Made by a program: the position numbers and the translations under genes. From positions 2,728,001-2,792,000 of the forward strand of contig CP026511.1 in NCBI GenBank assembly GCA_004010935.1: 64,000 nt of DNA. The letters run 5' to 3'. How positions within the stretch are numbered: position 1 is the first letter of the stretch; every line of letters starts with the position of its first letter. The notes beneath the pieces were generated by a model. That model was given only the letters and a program-made list of their open reading frames with translations, did no database searches and was not told the DNA's origin. This document shows positions 1-10,062 of this stretch, one piece after another. This DNA is from Pseudomonadaceae bacterium SI-3. GTDB lineage: Bacteria > Pseudomonadota > Gammaproteobacteria > Pseudomonadales > Pseudomonadaceae.

Positions 1-399
1 GACACCGTCGAGCTCAATGACGACGGCAGCATCAGCTTCGTTGGCCGCGCCGATGACGTGATCACCACATCCGGCTACCGGGTCGGCCCTTTCGACGTGG
101 AAAGCGCCCTGGTGGAACACCCGGCCGTGATCGAAGCGGCGGTGATCGGCAAGCCCGATCCAGAGCGCACCGAATTGGTGAAGGCCTTCGTTGTGCTGCA
201 TGCGAGCCACAATGCCGATCCAGCATTGGCCGACGAGCTGCAACAACACGTGCGTCAGCGCCTTTCCGCCCACGCCTACCCGCGCGAAATCGAGTTCGTC
301 AGCGAACTTCCGAAGACCCCGAGCGGAAAAATTCAGCGATTCCTGCTGCGCGACCGGGAAAAGACAGCGCAGCAAACCACAACAGCAGCGGCGAGCTGA
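1..399 (+). CDS. Acyl-CoA synthetase (AMP-forming), C-terminal part, truncated by window start
   Basis: The frame is open from the first base, so the N-terminus lies outside the window. The 132 visible residues are the small C-terminal domain of the ANL superfamily (acyl-/acetyl-CoA synthetases). The hinge motif GRADDVITTSGYRVGP is at residues 16-31, and the segment PKTPSGKIQR near the end carries the conserved lysine used in adenylate formation. The family activates a carboxylic acid to its CoA thioester through an acyl-adenylate. The chain length of the substrate cannot be read from this part. A strong terminator follows at 478-502. The domain call is firm; the exact substrate (acetyl, propionyl or medium-chain) is unknown. 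Confidence 0.88.
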   Translation, partial: DTVELNDDGSISFVGRADDVITTSGYRVGPFDVESALVEHPAVIEAAVIGKPDPERTELVKAFVVLHASHNADPALADELQQHVRQRLSAHAYPREIEFVSELPKTPSGKIQRFLLRDREKTAQQTTTAAAS

Positions 400-477
400 A
401 CCCAGACGGTCGGCACCTTACAACCCGGCGGCGTCAGGCCCCGCCAGTAAATGCTATCAGCGTGGCGTAAGCCTTCG

Positions 478-524
478 GCGGCCCAGGTGGCCGCTTCTTT
501 TTGGCAGCCGGCATGACGGCTGCC
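478..524 (+). terminator. Rho-independent terminator followed by a second hairpin
   Basis: A 6-bp GC stem (GCGGCC / GGCCGC, loop CAGGT) at 478-494 is followed directly by TTCTTTTT. This is a classic intrinsic terminator for the acyl-CoA synthetase. A second perfect 8-bp hairpin (GGCAGCCG / CGGCTGCC, loop GCATGA) follows at 503-524 but has no T-run. Confidence 0.8.
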
Positions 525-574
525 CACACTCGCGCCGAGGGATACCAACCTGAGCCGGCGATATTAGGATTCTC

Positions 575-1399
575 ATGACCGTTTCGACCGAAGACCGCAT
601 GCTGCCCACCGAGCACGGCGACGTATTCACGCGGCGCTGGCGCACCCGTCATTCGCGTAGAACGCCCATCGTCCTGATGCACGATTCCCTCGGCTGCGTC
701 GAGCTGTGGCGCGACTTTCCCGAGCGCCTTGCTGTGGCCACCGAGCGCGACGTCATTGCCTACGACCGGCTCGGCTTTGGTCGCTCCGCAGCGCATCCGG
801 GTGGCTGGTCGAACAGCTTCATTCGCGACGAAGCCGAGCGGTACTTTCCGCCAGTGCGGCACGCGCTGGATATCGAGCATTTCATCGCGCTCGGCCACAG
901 CGTAGGCGGCATCATGGCCGCCAGCCTAGCCGCCCATCACCCTGACAATTGTCACGCGCTAATCACCATCGCCGCCCTTGCCTTTGTCGAAGATCGAACC
1001 TTGCAAGGCATCCGCGCCACTCAGGCAGCATTTGCCGAACCGGGCCAGGTCGACCGCCTACGGAAATACCACGGCGCAAAGGCCGAGTGGATTCTCTGGG
1101 CGTGGATCGACACCTGGCTTTCGGACAGTTATGCCAACTGGACAATCGAAGAAAGCGCCCCGGGCTTCGCCTGCCCGTTACTGGCCATTCATGGCCGGGA
1201 AGACGAATACGGTTCGCTGGATCATCTTCACCGTGTCGCTGCGCTGGGGAGCGGCAGCGTGCAGAAGCTTCCGCTCGACGGCTGTCAGCACGTTCCTCAT
1301 CGTGAGCGGCCTGAGGCAGTAATCGAGACGGTTGCCCGCTTTCTCCAAGAGCAGGGGGAAGTAGGGCTGCTGGGAGTGGGCGGTTTATCGCGCGCTTGA
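575..1399 (+). CDS. Alpha/beta hydrolase
   Basis: This 274-residue protein has an alpha/beta-hydrolase fold. The nucleophile elbow GHSVGG lies near residues 109-114, a probable acid sits in GREDEYGS, and the catalytic histidine in CQHVPHRERP near the C-terminus. An oxyanion-hole region follows the strand IVLMHDSLG. The start at 575 is preceded by AGGA at a suitable distance. There is no signal peptide, so it is probably a cytoplasmic esterase or other small-molecule hydrolase; the substrate is unknown. Its 3' end overlaps the convergent exporter gene by 15 bases. It stands alone on its strand after a terminator, so it is probably transcribed by itself. Confidence 0.85.
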   Translation: MTVSTEDRMLPTEHGDVFTRRWRTRHSRRTPIVLMHDSLGCVELWRDFPERLAVATERDVIAYDRLGFGRSAAHPGGWSNSFIRDEAERYFPPVRHALDIEHFIALGHSVGGIMAASLAAHHPDNCHALITIAALAFVEDRTLQGIRATQAAFAEPGQVDRLRKYHGAKAEWILWAWIDTWLSDSYANWTIEESAPGFACPLLAIHGREDEYGSLDHLHRVAALGSGSVQKLPLDGCQHVPHRERPEAVIETVARFLQEQGEVGLLGVGGLSRA

Positions 1400-2257
1400 A
1401 TAGAAGGCCAGCGCGGTAGCCGTGATCAGGATCAGCCCCATGCCGACAATCTGCAGGCCCGCCAGGCTTTCGTTCAAAACTGCGACGCCGAACAGCGTCG
1501 CACTCACCGGCTCAACCATTGCCACCACCGAGGCGACAGATGGCGCGGTATGGTGCAGGCCGATGATATACAGCGTGAAGGACAACCCCGCGCCAAGCAC
1601 GCCCAGTAGCATGAACAGCGGCCAGCTCGGCGAACGGAAAACAGCCATCACCTGGTTGGCCTCGACAAGCCAGATAAATACCGTAACAAGCGCGGCGAAA
1701 GCGATGACAAGAATCGCCTGTGGGGTGCCGTGCGGCGCCGCATATTTGAAGCCGAAAATGAATACCGCGTAGGACAGCCCTGCAAGCAGTCCGGCGCCCG
1801 CGCCGATCAACGTGACGCCACCCGCGCCATTCTCGTAGACGCCTGTCAGCAGCACGATGCCAAGCATCACCATCCCGATCGCGACCCACTTCAGTGGAGT
1901 CGATCGTTCCAGTTTGAGAACGAATGACACCAGGTAAACGAACACTGGCGCGCAATACATCAGCGTCGCTGCAACGGCTACGCTGCTTTGCCTGATGCTT
2001 AGGAAATAGAAAGCGAAGTTGCCGGCTACACCGAGCCCTGCGATCACCGACCAGAACCAGAGTTTGCGGTTTGCCAGTCCGCTGGCACCTGGTCGCAACG
2101 CTAGCCAGAGGAGAACAAACAACAACCCGATGGCGCCTCGAAAGAACGAAACGACGAACGCATCCCAGCCATCGTTCAAGAGAACACCGGCGATCCCGCC
2201 CGATATTCCCCAGCAAAGCGCCGCCATCGCCACAAGCGCCGTGCCCTTACGCGCCAT
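1385..2257 (-). CDS. EamA/DMT-family transporter
   Basis: This is an integral membrane protein of about 290 residues with ten predicted hydrophobic segments arranged as two EamA repeats. The second repeat begins near the segment GAGAGLLAGLSYAVFIFGF. The family (drug/metabolite transporter superfamily) exports amino acids, nucleosides or other metabolites; the substrate is not predictable. The open frame extends to 2353, but the ATG at 2257 is chosen because GGAAGAGG lies about 8 bases upstream and the protein then begins MARKGTALVAM just before the first membrane helix. The gene is convergent with the alpha/beta hydrolase, with a 15-base overlap. Confidence 0.85.
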   Translation of the reverse strand: MARKGTALVAMAALCWGISGGIAGVLLNDGWDAFVVSFFRGAIGLLFVLLWLALRPGASGLANRKLWFWSVIAGLGVAGNFAFYFLSIRQSSVAVAATLMYCAPVFVYLVSFVLKLERSTPLKWVAIGMVMLGIVLLTGVYENGAGGVTLIGAGAGLLAGLSYAVFIFGFKYAAPHGTPQAILVIAFAALVTVFIWLVEANQVMAVFRSPSWPLFMLLGVLGAGLSFTLYIIGLHHTAPSVASVVAMVEPVSATLFGVAVLNESLAGLQIVGMGLILITATALAFYSSAR

Positions 2258-2575
2258 TGCCATAGCCTCTTCCGGAGTGGCGACTGCCCTGTCACTTCGA
2301 TTAACCCTGTCCTCTGTTCGATGCTCGCAAGCCAAGGCCGTTCGAATGCCCAACGCAGCCAGACCGTCCGGTTATGCACCGAGGTCGCTTGATCAGTACG
2401 GCTTTTGGCAACCAGCAGAAGCAGGTCGTCTGCCTGCGGCAGCCGACGGAGACCTGCATCCGTACGGGCAAACACGGTCGCAGCCAATGAAGCGACCTTT
2501 AGTACGCCGGTCATCTGTTTTTCAGCTATGACTGTCGGGACAGGTTCGATCCGACCATTGACCAGAGGAAGCCAG

Positions 2576-2980
2576 ATGGAGCGATTCACCGGTGGTTGCC
2601 TGTGCGGCAACCTGCGGTTTGTGGCGACGGGCCGCCCGAAGCGCGTTGGCCTATGCCATTGCCTCGACTGCCGAAAGCATCACGGTGCCCTCTTCTACGC
2701 CGCCGCGGTGTTTGCGCAGGATGCCGTGACGATCACCGGCGAAGCGCAGGACTATGCCGGGCGACATTTCTGCCCCCGCTGTGGCTCGTCCGTTTTCGCA
2801 CGCACAGCAGACGAAATCGAAGTGCATCTGGGTTCCCTCGACGCTCCTGATCAACTGATGCCCAGTTACGAAAGTTGGACGGTTCGTCGCGAGGCCTGGT
2901 TGCCGTTGTTTCCGCTCACGCGGCACGAACGGGACCGTGATACCAACGCTGACGACCCGCCCCCCGAGTTGCAGACCTAA
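2576..2980 (+). CDS. GFA (glutathione-dependent formaldehyde-activating)-like zinc protein
   Basis: This 134-residue protein has the GFA/Mss4-like zinc fold. The cysteine motifs are in order: CLCGNLRF at the N-terminus, CHCLDC about residues 30-35, and FCPRCGSSVF about residues 65-74. These match the zinc and glutathione-contacting cysteines of the DUF636/GFA family. The family name comes from a proposed formaldehyde-glutathione activity, but most members have unknown substrates. The ATG at 2576 has AGAGGAAG about 5 bases upstream; the open frame reaches further upstream without a better start. No operon partner is evident. Confidence 0.85.
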   Translation: MERFTGGCLCGNLRFVATGRPKRVGLCHCLDCRKHHGALFYAAAVFAQDAVTITGEAQDYAGRHFCPRCGSSVFARTADEIEVHLGSLDAPDQLMPSYESWTVRREAWLPLFPLTRHERDRDTNADDPPPELQT

Positions 2981-3084
2981 AGAGACCCTTCGGCCATCCG
3001 GATCGCTCGCCGCAGCACAGCCGATATTCGAAGCCAAGGCACCGCGCGGTGCATCCACGGTGCCGAGGGATGTGACCCAGCCTG

Positions 3085-3444
3085 TTACTGTTTGTCGATT
3101 CGAGTGACGACGGCGTTCATCCCTTTCGAAACAAAGTCGAACTCAACCTGGTCACCCTGATGCAAGGTCCGGAGTTGATCCGGCGTTGCCTTGAAGCCCA
3201 TGGTCATGGATGGCCAGCCGAGTGCTTCGACCGGGCCGTGAGCGATGATGACCGAGCCCTTTTCCAGGTTCACCTTCTTGACCCTACCGGTGGCGGTAGC
3301 GGCCTGTCCTCCGGCCACCTGCTGGTCCGTTTGCATGTTCATGCCTTTGTGATCCATCGGCATGCCGTTCATGGGCTGCTTGTCGGCGGCATAGGCAACA
3401 GGTACTAGGAAGAACGTCGCAAGACAGATGTGCTTAATGTTCAT
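3085..3444 (-). CDS. cusF: Periplasmic copper-binding protein, CusF-like
   Basis: This 119-residue exported protein has a signal peptide ending near VAYA. A Met/His-rich linker ([13 protein letters not shown]) follows, then a CusF OB-fold domain. The motif GWPSMTMGF contains the Trp and Met residues that bind Cu(I)/Ag(I) in the family, and HGPVEAL supplies the usual His. It is the last gene of the cus operon and its ATGA overlaps the stop of cusA, so it is probably translationally coupled. Its role is periplasmic metallochaperone, handing Cu(I) to the CusB/CusA pump. CusB of this operon carries a second CusF-type domain at its own C-terminus. Confidence 0.9.
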   Translation of the reverse strand: MNIKHICLATFFLVPVAYAADKQPMNGMPMDHKGMNMQTDQQVAGGQAATATGRVKKVNLEKGSVIIAHGPVEALGWPSMTMGFKATPDQLRTLHQGDQVEFDFVSKGMNAVVTRIDKQ

Positions 3445-6400
3445 GAGTGTGCTCCTGCGGAGTTGATGGGGTGGTGTGGGATGGTCGGCAATTGACGGCG
3501 GCGCATCAGCAAGTACGCCGCAGGCAGCACGAACAGGGAAAGCAAGGGCGCGGTAATCATCCCGCCGACCATGGGCGCGGCGATGCGGCTCATGATTTCG
3601 CTGCCGGTTCCGCCCCCCAAAAGGATGGGCAACAGACCGGCGATGATGACTGCCACTGTCATGGCCTTGGGGCGCACGCGCTGTACGGCGCCCTCGCGGA
3701 TCGCGTCGAGCAGGTCGGCTTCATCTCGCGCACCGGCGTTGAGGCGGTCTCGCCAGGCGTTCGTCAGGTACAGCAACATGATGACGCCGAACTCAGCGGA
3801 AACCCCGGCGAGCGCGATGAAGCCAATACCGGTCGCGACGGAGAGGTTGTAGCCCAGTAGATACAGAAACCAGACACCTCCGGTCAGGGCGAATGGCAGC
3901 GTGGCCATGATCAACAGCGCCTCGCCGAAGCGGGAAAACGTGTGGTAGAGCAGAACAAAGATGATCAGCAAGGTCGCCGGCACCACCAGTTTCAACTTGG
4001 CGTTGGCGCGCTCCATGAACTCGAATTGACCGGAGTAGCTGATGCTCATGCCGGACTCGAGCTGAACACTTTCGCTGACCCTTTGCCTCAGATCGCTCAC
4101 CACAGCGGCCATGTCACGACCACGGACATCGACGTAGACCCAGCCCGACAGCCTGGCGTTTTCGCTTTTGAGCATCGGTGGGCCGTCGGTCACCTTGACC
4201 TCGGCAACCGTGCCCAGGGTGATCTGACTGCCCTGCGGCGTGTAGATAGGCAGGTCGCGCAGATCCGTCAGCGAGTCGCGCCACTCTCGACCGTAGCGAA
4301 GGTTGATCGGATACCGCGCAAGCCCTTCGACAGTCTCACCGACGGTCTGGCCTCCGATGGCACCGGCCACGATCGATTGCACATCCGCTATGTTCAAGCC
4401 GTAACGTGCCGCCGCGACACGATCGATGTCCACATCGATATAGCGCCCGCCGGTCAGTCGCTCGGCCAACGCCGAGCTGACACCGGGCACGGTTTTGGCG
4501 ATTTTCTCGATGGCCAAGGTGGCGTTATCGATCTTCGCCAACTCGGTGCCATACACCTTCACCCCGATCGGGCTCTTGATACCGGTCGCCAGCATGTCGA
4601 TGCGGTTTCGAATGGGCGGGATCCAGAGGTTGGCCAACCCAGGCACTTGCACCGTGCGGTCCAGCTCCTCCACCAGTTTTTCGGACGTCATTCCTTCGCG
4701 CCACTGATCCTTCGGCTTGAACTGAATGGTCGTTTCGAACATTTCCAGCGGCGCAGGATCGGTTGCGGTGTCGGCTCGCCCCGCCTTGCCAAACACGCGG
4801 GCAACCTCTGGAACCGTTTTGATTAGCCGGTCGGTCTGCTGTAACAGCTCGGATGCCTTCTGCGCCGAGAGGCCCGGAAGTGCAGTGGGCATATAGAGCA
4901 GGTCACCTTCGTCCAACGGTGGCAAGAACTCACCACCGAGGCGACTGGCAGGCCACAAGCCCGTCAGAAAGACCAGAACCGCCACCAGCAACGTTGTCTT
5001 TGGCCAACGCAGCACCGCGTCCAAGGCAGGCTTGTAGATCCAGATGAGGCCTCGATTGAGCGGATTGCGGTGTTCATCCGGGATGTTGCCCCGTATCCAG
5101 TAGCCCATGAGGACCGGAACCAGCGTGACGGACAACCCGGCAGCGGCCGCCATTGCATAGGTTTTGGTGAAGGCCAGCGGACCGAACAGCCGACCTTCCT
5201 GCGCCTCAAGGGTGAACACTGGAATGAACGACAGGGTGATGATCAGCAGGCTGAAGAACAGGGCCGGTCCGACCTCGACGGCCGCCTCGGTGATGACCTT
5301 CCAATGCTCCTGGCCTTTAAGGGTGGAATCTGGGTAGCGCTTGTGCCACGCCTCAATGTGCTTGTGAGCGTTTTCGATCATGACGATAGCTGCGTCGACC
5401 ATCGCTCCGATGGCAATGGCGATGCCGCCCAGGGACATGATGTTGGCGTTGATACCCTGCCGCTGCATGATCACGAACGCGATCAGGATGCCGATTGGCA
5501 ACGAAACGATTGCCACCAGAGACGAGCGCAAATGCCAAAGAAACAGCGCGCAAACCAATGCAACAACGATGAACTCCTCGATGAGCTTGTGGGTGAGGTT
5601 TTCAACGGCGCTGTCGATCAATTTGCTGCGGTCGTAGGTCGTGACGATTTCAACACCCGGAGGCAAGCTCGCTTTGAGTTCGTCGAGCTTGGTCTGGACC
5701 GCGGCGATGGTTTCCCGCGCGTTTTTGCCGCTGCGCAGAATGACCACTCCACCGACCACTTCCCCCTCGCCATCAAGCTCGGCAATGCCGCGGCGCATCT
5801 CTGGGCCGAGCTGAACGTGCGCAACGTCTCCAAGGGTTACCGGCACGCCACCATCGAGACGCAGCGGAATGGCTCGAAAATCGCTCAATGTCTGCAAATA
5901 GCCGGTCGCACGAACCATGAACTCGGTTTCTGCCAGTTCCAGAACACTCCCGCCGGTTTCACGGTTCGCCTCGTCGATGGCCGTTGCAATCTGCTGCTGT
6001 GTCACGCCCCGGCTGGCCATGCGTACCGGGTCGAGTACCACCTGGTACTGCTTGACCATCCCGCCGATGGGCGCGACTTCCGCCACGTTGGGCAGTGTCT
6101 TGAGTTCATAGCGCAGGAACCAGTCCTGCAGAGAGCGCAGCTGCGAGAGGTCATGCCTGCCCGTGCGATCCACCAGCACATATTGGTAGATCCAGCCGAC
6201 ACCCGTGGCATCTGGGCCTAAGGCGGGCTTGGCCGCGGCGGGCAGCCGGCTTTGTACCTGACTCAGGTATTCCAGTACCCGCGAGCGGGCCCAGTAGAGG
6301 TCAGTGCCGTCCTCGAACAGGACGTACACGTAGCTGTCTCCAAAGAACGAGTAGCCGCGCACCGTCTTCGCGCCTGGCACCGACAACATCGTTGTGGTCA

Positions 6401-6605
6401 GTGGATAGGTGACCTGGTTTTCGACGATCTGAGGCGCCTGGCCCGGGTATGGGGTGCGGATGATGACCTGGACATCGGAAAGGTCAGGCAAGGCATCGAC
6501 CGCTGTGTTCTTGACCGCCCAGACGCCCCAGGCCACCGCGAAAACAGTGGCCAGCAGAACCAAAAATCGGTTGGCGACGGACCAGCGAATCATGGCTGCA
6601 ATCAT
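3441..6605 (-). CDS. cusA: Copper/silver RND efflux pump, inner-membrane subunit CusA
   Basis: This 1054-residue protein has the full HME-RND length. It has an N-terminal TM helix, a first porter domain, six TM helices (with [20 protein letters not shown] in the proton-relay region), a second large periplasmic loop and a final TM block. [34 protein letters not shown] and [20 protein letters not shown] are typical of CusA/SilA; the Met in the last one corresponds to a periplasmic copper-site methionine of E. coli CusA. It pumps monovalent copper or silver across the envelope using proton flux. It overlaps cusB and cusF by 4 bases each, which implies one transcript. Confidence 0.95.
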   Translation of the reverse strand: MIAAMIRWSVANRFLVLLATVFAVAWGVWAVKNTAVDALPDLSDVQVIIRTPYPGQAPQIVENQVTYPLTTTMLSVPGAKTVRGYSFFGDSYVYVLFEDGTDLYWARSRVLEYLSQVQSRLPAAAKPALGPDATGVGWIYQYVLVDRTGRHDLSQLRSLQDWFLRYELKTLPNVAEVAPIGGMVKQYQVVLDPVRMASRGVTQQQIATAIDEANRETGGSVLELAETEFMVRATGYLQTLSDFRAIPLRLDGGVPVTLGDVAHVQLGPEMRRGIAELDGEGEVVGGVVILRSGKNARETIAAVQTKLDELKASLPPGVEIVTTYDRSKLIDSAVENLTHKLIEEFIVVALVCALFLWHLRSSLVAIVSLPIGILIAFVIMQRQGINANIMSLGGIAIAIGAMVDAAIVMIENAHKHIEAWHKRYPDSTLKGQEHWKVITEAAVEVGPALFFSLLIITLSFIPVFTLEAQEGRLFGPLAFTKTYAMAAAAGLSVTLVPVLMGYWIRGNIPDEHRNPLNRGLIWIYKPALDAVLRWPKTTLLVAVLVFLTGLWPASRLGGEFLPPLDEGDLLYMPTALPGLSAQKASELLQQTDRLIKTVPEVARVFGKAGRADTATDPAPLEMFETTIQFKPKDQWREGMTSEKLVEELDRTVQVPGLANLWIPPIRNRIDMLATGIKSPIGVKVYGTELAKIDNATLAIEKIAKTVPGVSSALAERLTGGRYIDVDIDRVAAARYGLNIADVQSIVAGAIGGQTVGETVEGLARYPINLRYGREWRDSLTDLRDLPIYTPQGSQITLGTVAEVKVTDGPPMLKSENARLSGWVYVDVRGRDMAAVVSDLRQRVSESVQLESGMSISYSGQFEFMERANAKLKLVVPATLLIIFVLLYHTFSRFGEALLIMATLPFALTGGVWFLYLLGYNLSVATGIGFIALAGVSAEFGVIMLLYLTNAWRDRLNAGARDEADLLDAIREGAVQRVRPKAMTVAVIIAGLLPILLGGGTGSEIMSRIAAPMVGGMITAPLLSLFVLPAAYLLMRRRQLPTIPHHPINSAGAHS

Positions 6606-8047
6606 GGCTGGCCCCCGAGCTTCACGATGCGCTCGATGATCAGGCCCTCGTCAGTTTCACGCACGCCAACGCGGACACGGTCACCCGACTGCAAGCCTGA
6701 GGTAAGCGATGGATCGGCAACCGGAAAGGCCATGGTCATCCCAGGCATGTTCAAGGTCTTGAACGGGCCATGCGACAGGCCAACCATGCCGTCTTCCAGC
6801 CCCACAATCGTGCCTTCAGCCTCGTGCAATGCAGATTCGAAGGAGGACTTCGGCTGTTCCAGGCTTTGCGCGGTCAGTCCGCGCAGACTCGCCTCGGAAT
6901 CAAGCAGGAACTGGCCGGACGCAACGACCTTCTGGCCGGCTTCGAGCCCTTCAAGTATCTCGGTTCTGTCATCGAATTCCCGACCGATACGCACCTCGAC
7001 GGGACGGTAACGGCCTTCATCCTCCGCCAGCATGACCAATGCCCGGCGACCGGTCCGAATGACCGCCTCGGAAGGAATGACCAAAGCCTGCTCGACGTCG
7101 CGATTCAAGGTCACTTGCGCCGTCATGCCGGGGCGTAGTCGCTGTTGTGGGTTAGGCAGCTCGACCCGGACACGCACCGTACGGCTATCCAGGTTGGCTT
7201 GCGGCAGCACGGCCTGAGTCGTCCCTTCCAAGGATTCACCGGCAAAGGCCGGCAAGCGCGCGGTTACTTTCTGCCCTTGTGCCAGATGACCGACCTGGGC
7301 CTCAGGCACCGCCACCTCCAACCAAACGGTGCTCAGTCCATTGATGCGTGCAAGTGATGCGCCGGCAGGTACTGTCATGCCCTCGCGAACATCGAGACTG
7401 CTCAACACGCCAGCAATCGGGCTGGTTACGGTCCAGACCGCGCGTGTCTTGCCGCTCCGTTGCAGTTGCGCAATGACGTCTGCCGGCATACCGGCGAGGC
7501 GTAACCGTTGCCGCGCCGCGGCCAACAGCTGGGGTTCACCAACGTCTCGGAGCGCCAGGTACTCTTCCTGTGCCGCGGCCCATTCCGGTATGAGCAGATC
7601 GGCCAGCGGCGCCCCCTTGTCGATCACATCCTCAGGTGCCCGATCGTAAACGCGCTCGACGAAGCCTCCAGCGCGCGCCTGCACCACCGCCACGTCGCGC
7701 TCGTCGAACATCAATGCTCCGGTGGCTTCAAGCGACTGACTGATCGACTCACGCACAGCCGTCGCCAGACGAATGCCAAGATTCTGCGTGACGCTCGGGT
7801 CGATCTTCATCGATGCCCCGTCGCTGCCTTCATCGGCATAACGCGGGACGAGCTCCATATCCATGAAGGGTGACTTGCCCGGTTTGTCGAATTTCTGCTG
7901 CGGGACCATAGGGTCGTACCAATAGAGCACGGCCCTGCCCTCATCATCAGCTGCTTGTGCCAAGGCTGCGGTGGGCATCACGGCTGCTGCGGTCGCACCA
8001 ATCATCACGCTGAGTACGAGCGCCAGCTGTTGTGTGTGGAAGCTCAT
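6602..8047 (-). CDS. cusB: Copper/silver efflux membrane fusion protein CusB with C-terminal CusF-like domain
   Basis: This is a 481-residue periplasmic adaptor. After a signal peptide ending near ALAQA comes the heavy-metal-binding segment [10 protein letters not shown]...[10 protein letters not shown] (about residues 43-70). The HlyD-type barrel-sandwich, hairpin and beta-barrel domains cover about 80-380. The last 75 residues ([20 protein letters not shown], then NMPGMTMAF) form a second CusF-like metal-binding domain with the MPGMTM motif. E. coli CusB lacks that C-terminal domain; fused forms are known in other Proteobacteria. It bridges CusA and CusC. It overlaps cusA and cusC by 4 bases at each side. 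Confidence 0.93.
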   Translation of the reverse strand: MSFHTQQLALVLSVMIGATAAAVMPTAALAQAADDEGRAVLYWYDPMVPQQKFDKPGKSPFMDMELVPRYADEGSDGASMKIDPSVTQNLGIRLATAVRESISQSLEATGALMFDERDVAVVQARAGGFVERVYDRAPEDVIDKGAPLADLLIPEWAAAQEEYLALRDVGEPQLLAAARQRLRLAGMPADVIAQLQRSGKTRAVWTVTSPIAGVLSSLDVREGMTVPAGASLARINGLSTVWLEVAVPEAQVGHLAQGQKVTARLPAFAGESLEGTTQAVLPQANLDSRTVRVRVELPNPQQRLRPGMTAQVTLNRDVEQALVIPSEAVIRTGRRALVMLAEDEGRYRPVEVRIGREFDDRTEILEGLEAGQKVVASGQFLLDSEASLRGLTAQSLEQPKSSFESALHEAEGTIVGLEDGMVGLSHGPFKTLNMPGMTMAFPVADPSLTSGLQSGDRVRVGVRETDEGLIIERIVKLGGQP

Positions 8048-9297
8048 GGTTGGGTATCTCCAAAGGCGAAATGCAGGCGGGCGTTGCTCAGCGAAAGGTC
8101 ACGAGACGTGTCGATGCGACGCAGACGGGTTTCGACGAGCTGGCGGCGCGCATCGATCACAGCGATCAATTCGCCTTTCCCAGCGCGGTAATCGGCCATG
8201 GCCAGATCAACCTTCTGTTCTGCGAGCGGCAGCAGGGTTTGTTCGAGGCGCGTCAGTACCCGAGACAAGCGCTGATGCTCAGCGAGGTTGGCGGTCAGCT
8301 CCTGGTCATGCATACGTAACGTCGCCTGGCGCTGAGCCTCGATCTGCGCGAGCCGTGCCCGCTCGGCAGCGATCTTCGGGTCCTGTCGCGAGCCGGTGAA
8401 CATCGGCAGGTCGAAGCTAACGCTGAGGTTCACCATGTCGCCGTACTCCCGACCCCGACGCAGGTAGTCGACGCCCCAACTCCAGTCCGGAGTTTTTTCG
8501 GCGATGGCCTGGCTGACGTTTGCCTCGGCCTCGCGCGTCATCGGCCCGAATGCCAGCAGTGCCGGATGGCGGTCGAGGTTGTGCTGGTAGTGAACAGCGT
8601 CGGCGGGCCATTGCGGCCAGACGCCTGTCAGCGGCTGGTCAGCCGGCTCGCCTATCCACCGGCGTAATTCGGCCCGTGCAACCGCCTGGTTGCGTACCAA
8701 CTCATCTTCCTGTTCTGCCAGCAAGGCAGCTTCCTGCTTGGGAAGCACGCTGTCGGCGGTCTGGCCGCGCCCGCCAGCAATACGCGCCTGCACAGCCTGG
8801 GAAAACAGCTTGTTCTCGCCGTAGAACTGTTTGAAAAGACTCAGCTGCTGCTCGACCGCGAAGCTAGCGATCCAGGCCTCGGCGGTCGCTTGACGAACAC
8901 TGAGACGCTCGATGGACTGCTGCACGCCTGCAAGCGCGACACCTGCCTGCGCAGCCTCGATCCGAGCGCGCCGTTTCGCCCGATTCGGTACATCTTGCAT
9001 GACGCCGACCATTTGCATGGTCATGGCCTCTTCATCGAGCCGCCAGCGTGTGTCGCCTTCGATGGGTACGTTTTGCAGCCCAAGCCTGAGCTTCGGATCC
9101 GGGAGCTCGCCTGCCGGAATCGCAGCGCTACGAGCAGCGTGGAGGTTGGCAGTTTGCGCGGCTAACGAAGGTGCCTGCTGCTCGGCCAGGCTCAAGGCCT
9201 GTTCCAACGTTAGAGCTGACACGAGCCCGGGAAACGAGAGCGCGCCCATGATCAAGGCGGCCACTTGATGGGGCGCCCAGCGAATAAGGGGTTTCAT
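8044..9297 (-). CDS. cusC: Outer-membrane efflux protein CusC (TolC family)
   Basis: This 417-residue protein has an N-terminal signal sequence (cleavage near VSA) and two OEP repeats rich in long amphipathic helices. It begins TLEQALSLAEQQAPSLAAQ, and the second repeat ends with the VDLAMADYRAGKGELIAVID segment typical of the family. It forms the outer-membrane channel of the Cus pump. No lipobox cysteine is visible after the signal. The start at 9297 has AGGA about 9 bases upstream. It is the first gene of the overlapping cusC-B-A-F block. A hairpin at 9348-9367 separates it from the upstream small gene. Confidence 0.9.
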   Translation of the reverse strand: MKPLIRWAPHQVAALIMGALSFPGLVSALTLEQALSLAEQQAPSLAAQTANLHAARSAAIPAGELPDPKLRLGLQNVPIEGDTRWRLDEEAMTMQMVGVMQDVPNRAKRRARIEAAQAGVALAGVQQSIERLSVRQATAEAWIASFAVEQQLSLFKQFYGENKLFSQAVQARIAGGRGQTADSVLPKQEAALLAEQEDELVRNQAVARAELRRWIGEPADQPLTGVWPQWPADAVHYQHNLDRHPALLAFGPMTREAEANVSQAIAEKTPDWSWGVDYLRRGREYGDMVNLSVSFDLPMFTGSRQDPKIAAERARLAQIEAQRQATLRMHDQELTANLAEHQRLSRVLTRLEQTLLPLAEQKVDLAMADYRAGKGELIAVIDARRQLVETRLRRIDTSRDLSLSNARLHFAFGDTQP

Positions 9298-9347
9298 TTA
9301 AAGGATTCCTGATCTTCCATGCGGGCCAAAGGGCGCGCGGTAACCGA

Positions 9348-9367
9348 CCCGAATGCTCACATTCGGG
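9348..9367 (-). other. Intercistronic hairpin in front of cusC
   Basis: There is a perfect 8-bp inverted repeat CCCGAATG / CATTCGGG with a 4-base loop between the small exported protein gene and cusC. There is no T-run on the minus strand, so it is more likely an mRNA stability or processing hairpin than an intrinsic terminator. Confidence 0.5.
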
Positions 9368-9391
9368 CGGGTTTCTAGAATTCGATCGGAA

Positions 9392-9739
9392 TCAGACGCG
9401 GGGTGGGTGCCAGACGGCGTCCAGAAGACGGGAAGGGATCTGGTCGTTATAGGGTGTAGTCACGGGCTTGGCTGCAGAAATCACGTCCGCCTTGGCCGCT
9501 GCAATCTGAACGAGGCTGGAGGTTTTGCATTCTTGCCCGTTCTTGCAGACGGTCGTTGGGCCTTGATCCTTTCCTTCACGACAATCTTGATCAGCGTCGT
9601 CCATGCCGTTCATGCCTTCCATATCAGCCATCTGGTGATGCACCGACGATGTTGCCGGCATGAGTAGTTGCGCCATCCCATTGATCGGAAGCGTAAGTAC
9701 CAGCAGCAGGATAAGGAAGGAACGCATGTTGACGGTCAT
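9392..9739 (-). CDS. Small exported protein upstream of the cus operon
   Basis: This protein of up to 115 residues has a hydrophobic N-terminal export signal (MRSFLILLLVLTLPINGMAQ). A short mature part follows, with a Met/His/Asp cluster (HHQMADMEGMNGMDD), then three Cys residues (CREG, VCKNGQECKTSS). Small proteins of this kind sit upstream of heavy-metal RND operons in Pseudomonas and are usually left hypothetical. The Met/His/Cys content suggests periplasmic metal contact (inference). The ATG at 9727 is an alternative start that places the Arg closer to the signal. It is co-directional with cusCBAF and 94 bases upstream of it. Confidence 0.65.
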   Translation of the reverse strand: MTVNMRSFLILLLVLTLPINGMAQLLMPATSSVHHQMADMEGMNGMDDADQDCREGKDQGPTTVCKNGQECKTSSLVQIAAAKADVISAAKPVTTPYNDQIPSRLLDAVWHPPRV

Positions 9740-10062
9740 GGGCTCAGCCTATGCGGCAACGCAGAAGCAATCAATAAGACATTTGGTCGCTCTGCAATCT
9801 GCGTAGTCACTTGGGCCCTGTTCTTGTAAACGCACGCATTGACCGCGACGGCTATTCATCACAGCCCCGTTCGGTGATTACGTGTCTCGCTTCGCTTCGG
9901 CCAGATCAAGGACGGGATCATCTGGCCTGATCGTTTCGCTAATTACACACATGGCGAAGCCGCACCGGCAGCGGCCTTGTGCCGTCGCCGGTGCGCTTGA
10001 AAGCGCGGTGAAACAACTGGATCGATTGGAACGGCAACCGGAGTCGGTTGCCGTCTCGGTGG
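9740..10062. other. Intergenic region between the cus block and hpd
   Basis: This is 323 bases without a supported gene. It should hold the promoter of the minus-strand cus block near 9740-9850, and the hpd terminator hairpins near 9963-10053. I found no convincing CopR/CusR box. Confidence 0.5.
9963..10053 (-). terminator. Hairpins downstream of hpd
   Basis: A perfect 9-bp stem CGGCAACCG / CGGTTGCCG with loop GAGT lies at 10032-10053, immediately past the hpd stop on the minus strand. It is followed by only a weak T-run (TTCC). A further 8-bp stem (GCACCGGC / GCCGGTGC) lies at 9963-9991. Together they probably end hpd transcription. Confidence 0.6.

Noticed and set aside
5070..6221. Long plus-strand open frames opposite cusA (also 3942-4826)
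   Set aside because: They lie entirely antisense to cusA, show no ribosome site or domain, and arise from GC-rich codon periodicity.
9740..9900. Copper-responsive CopR/CusR operator upstream of the cus block
   Set aside because: Expected from biology, but I could not find a dyad that matches the known boxes.
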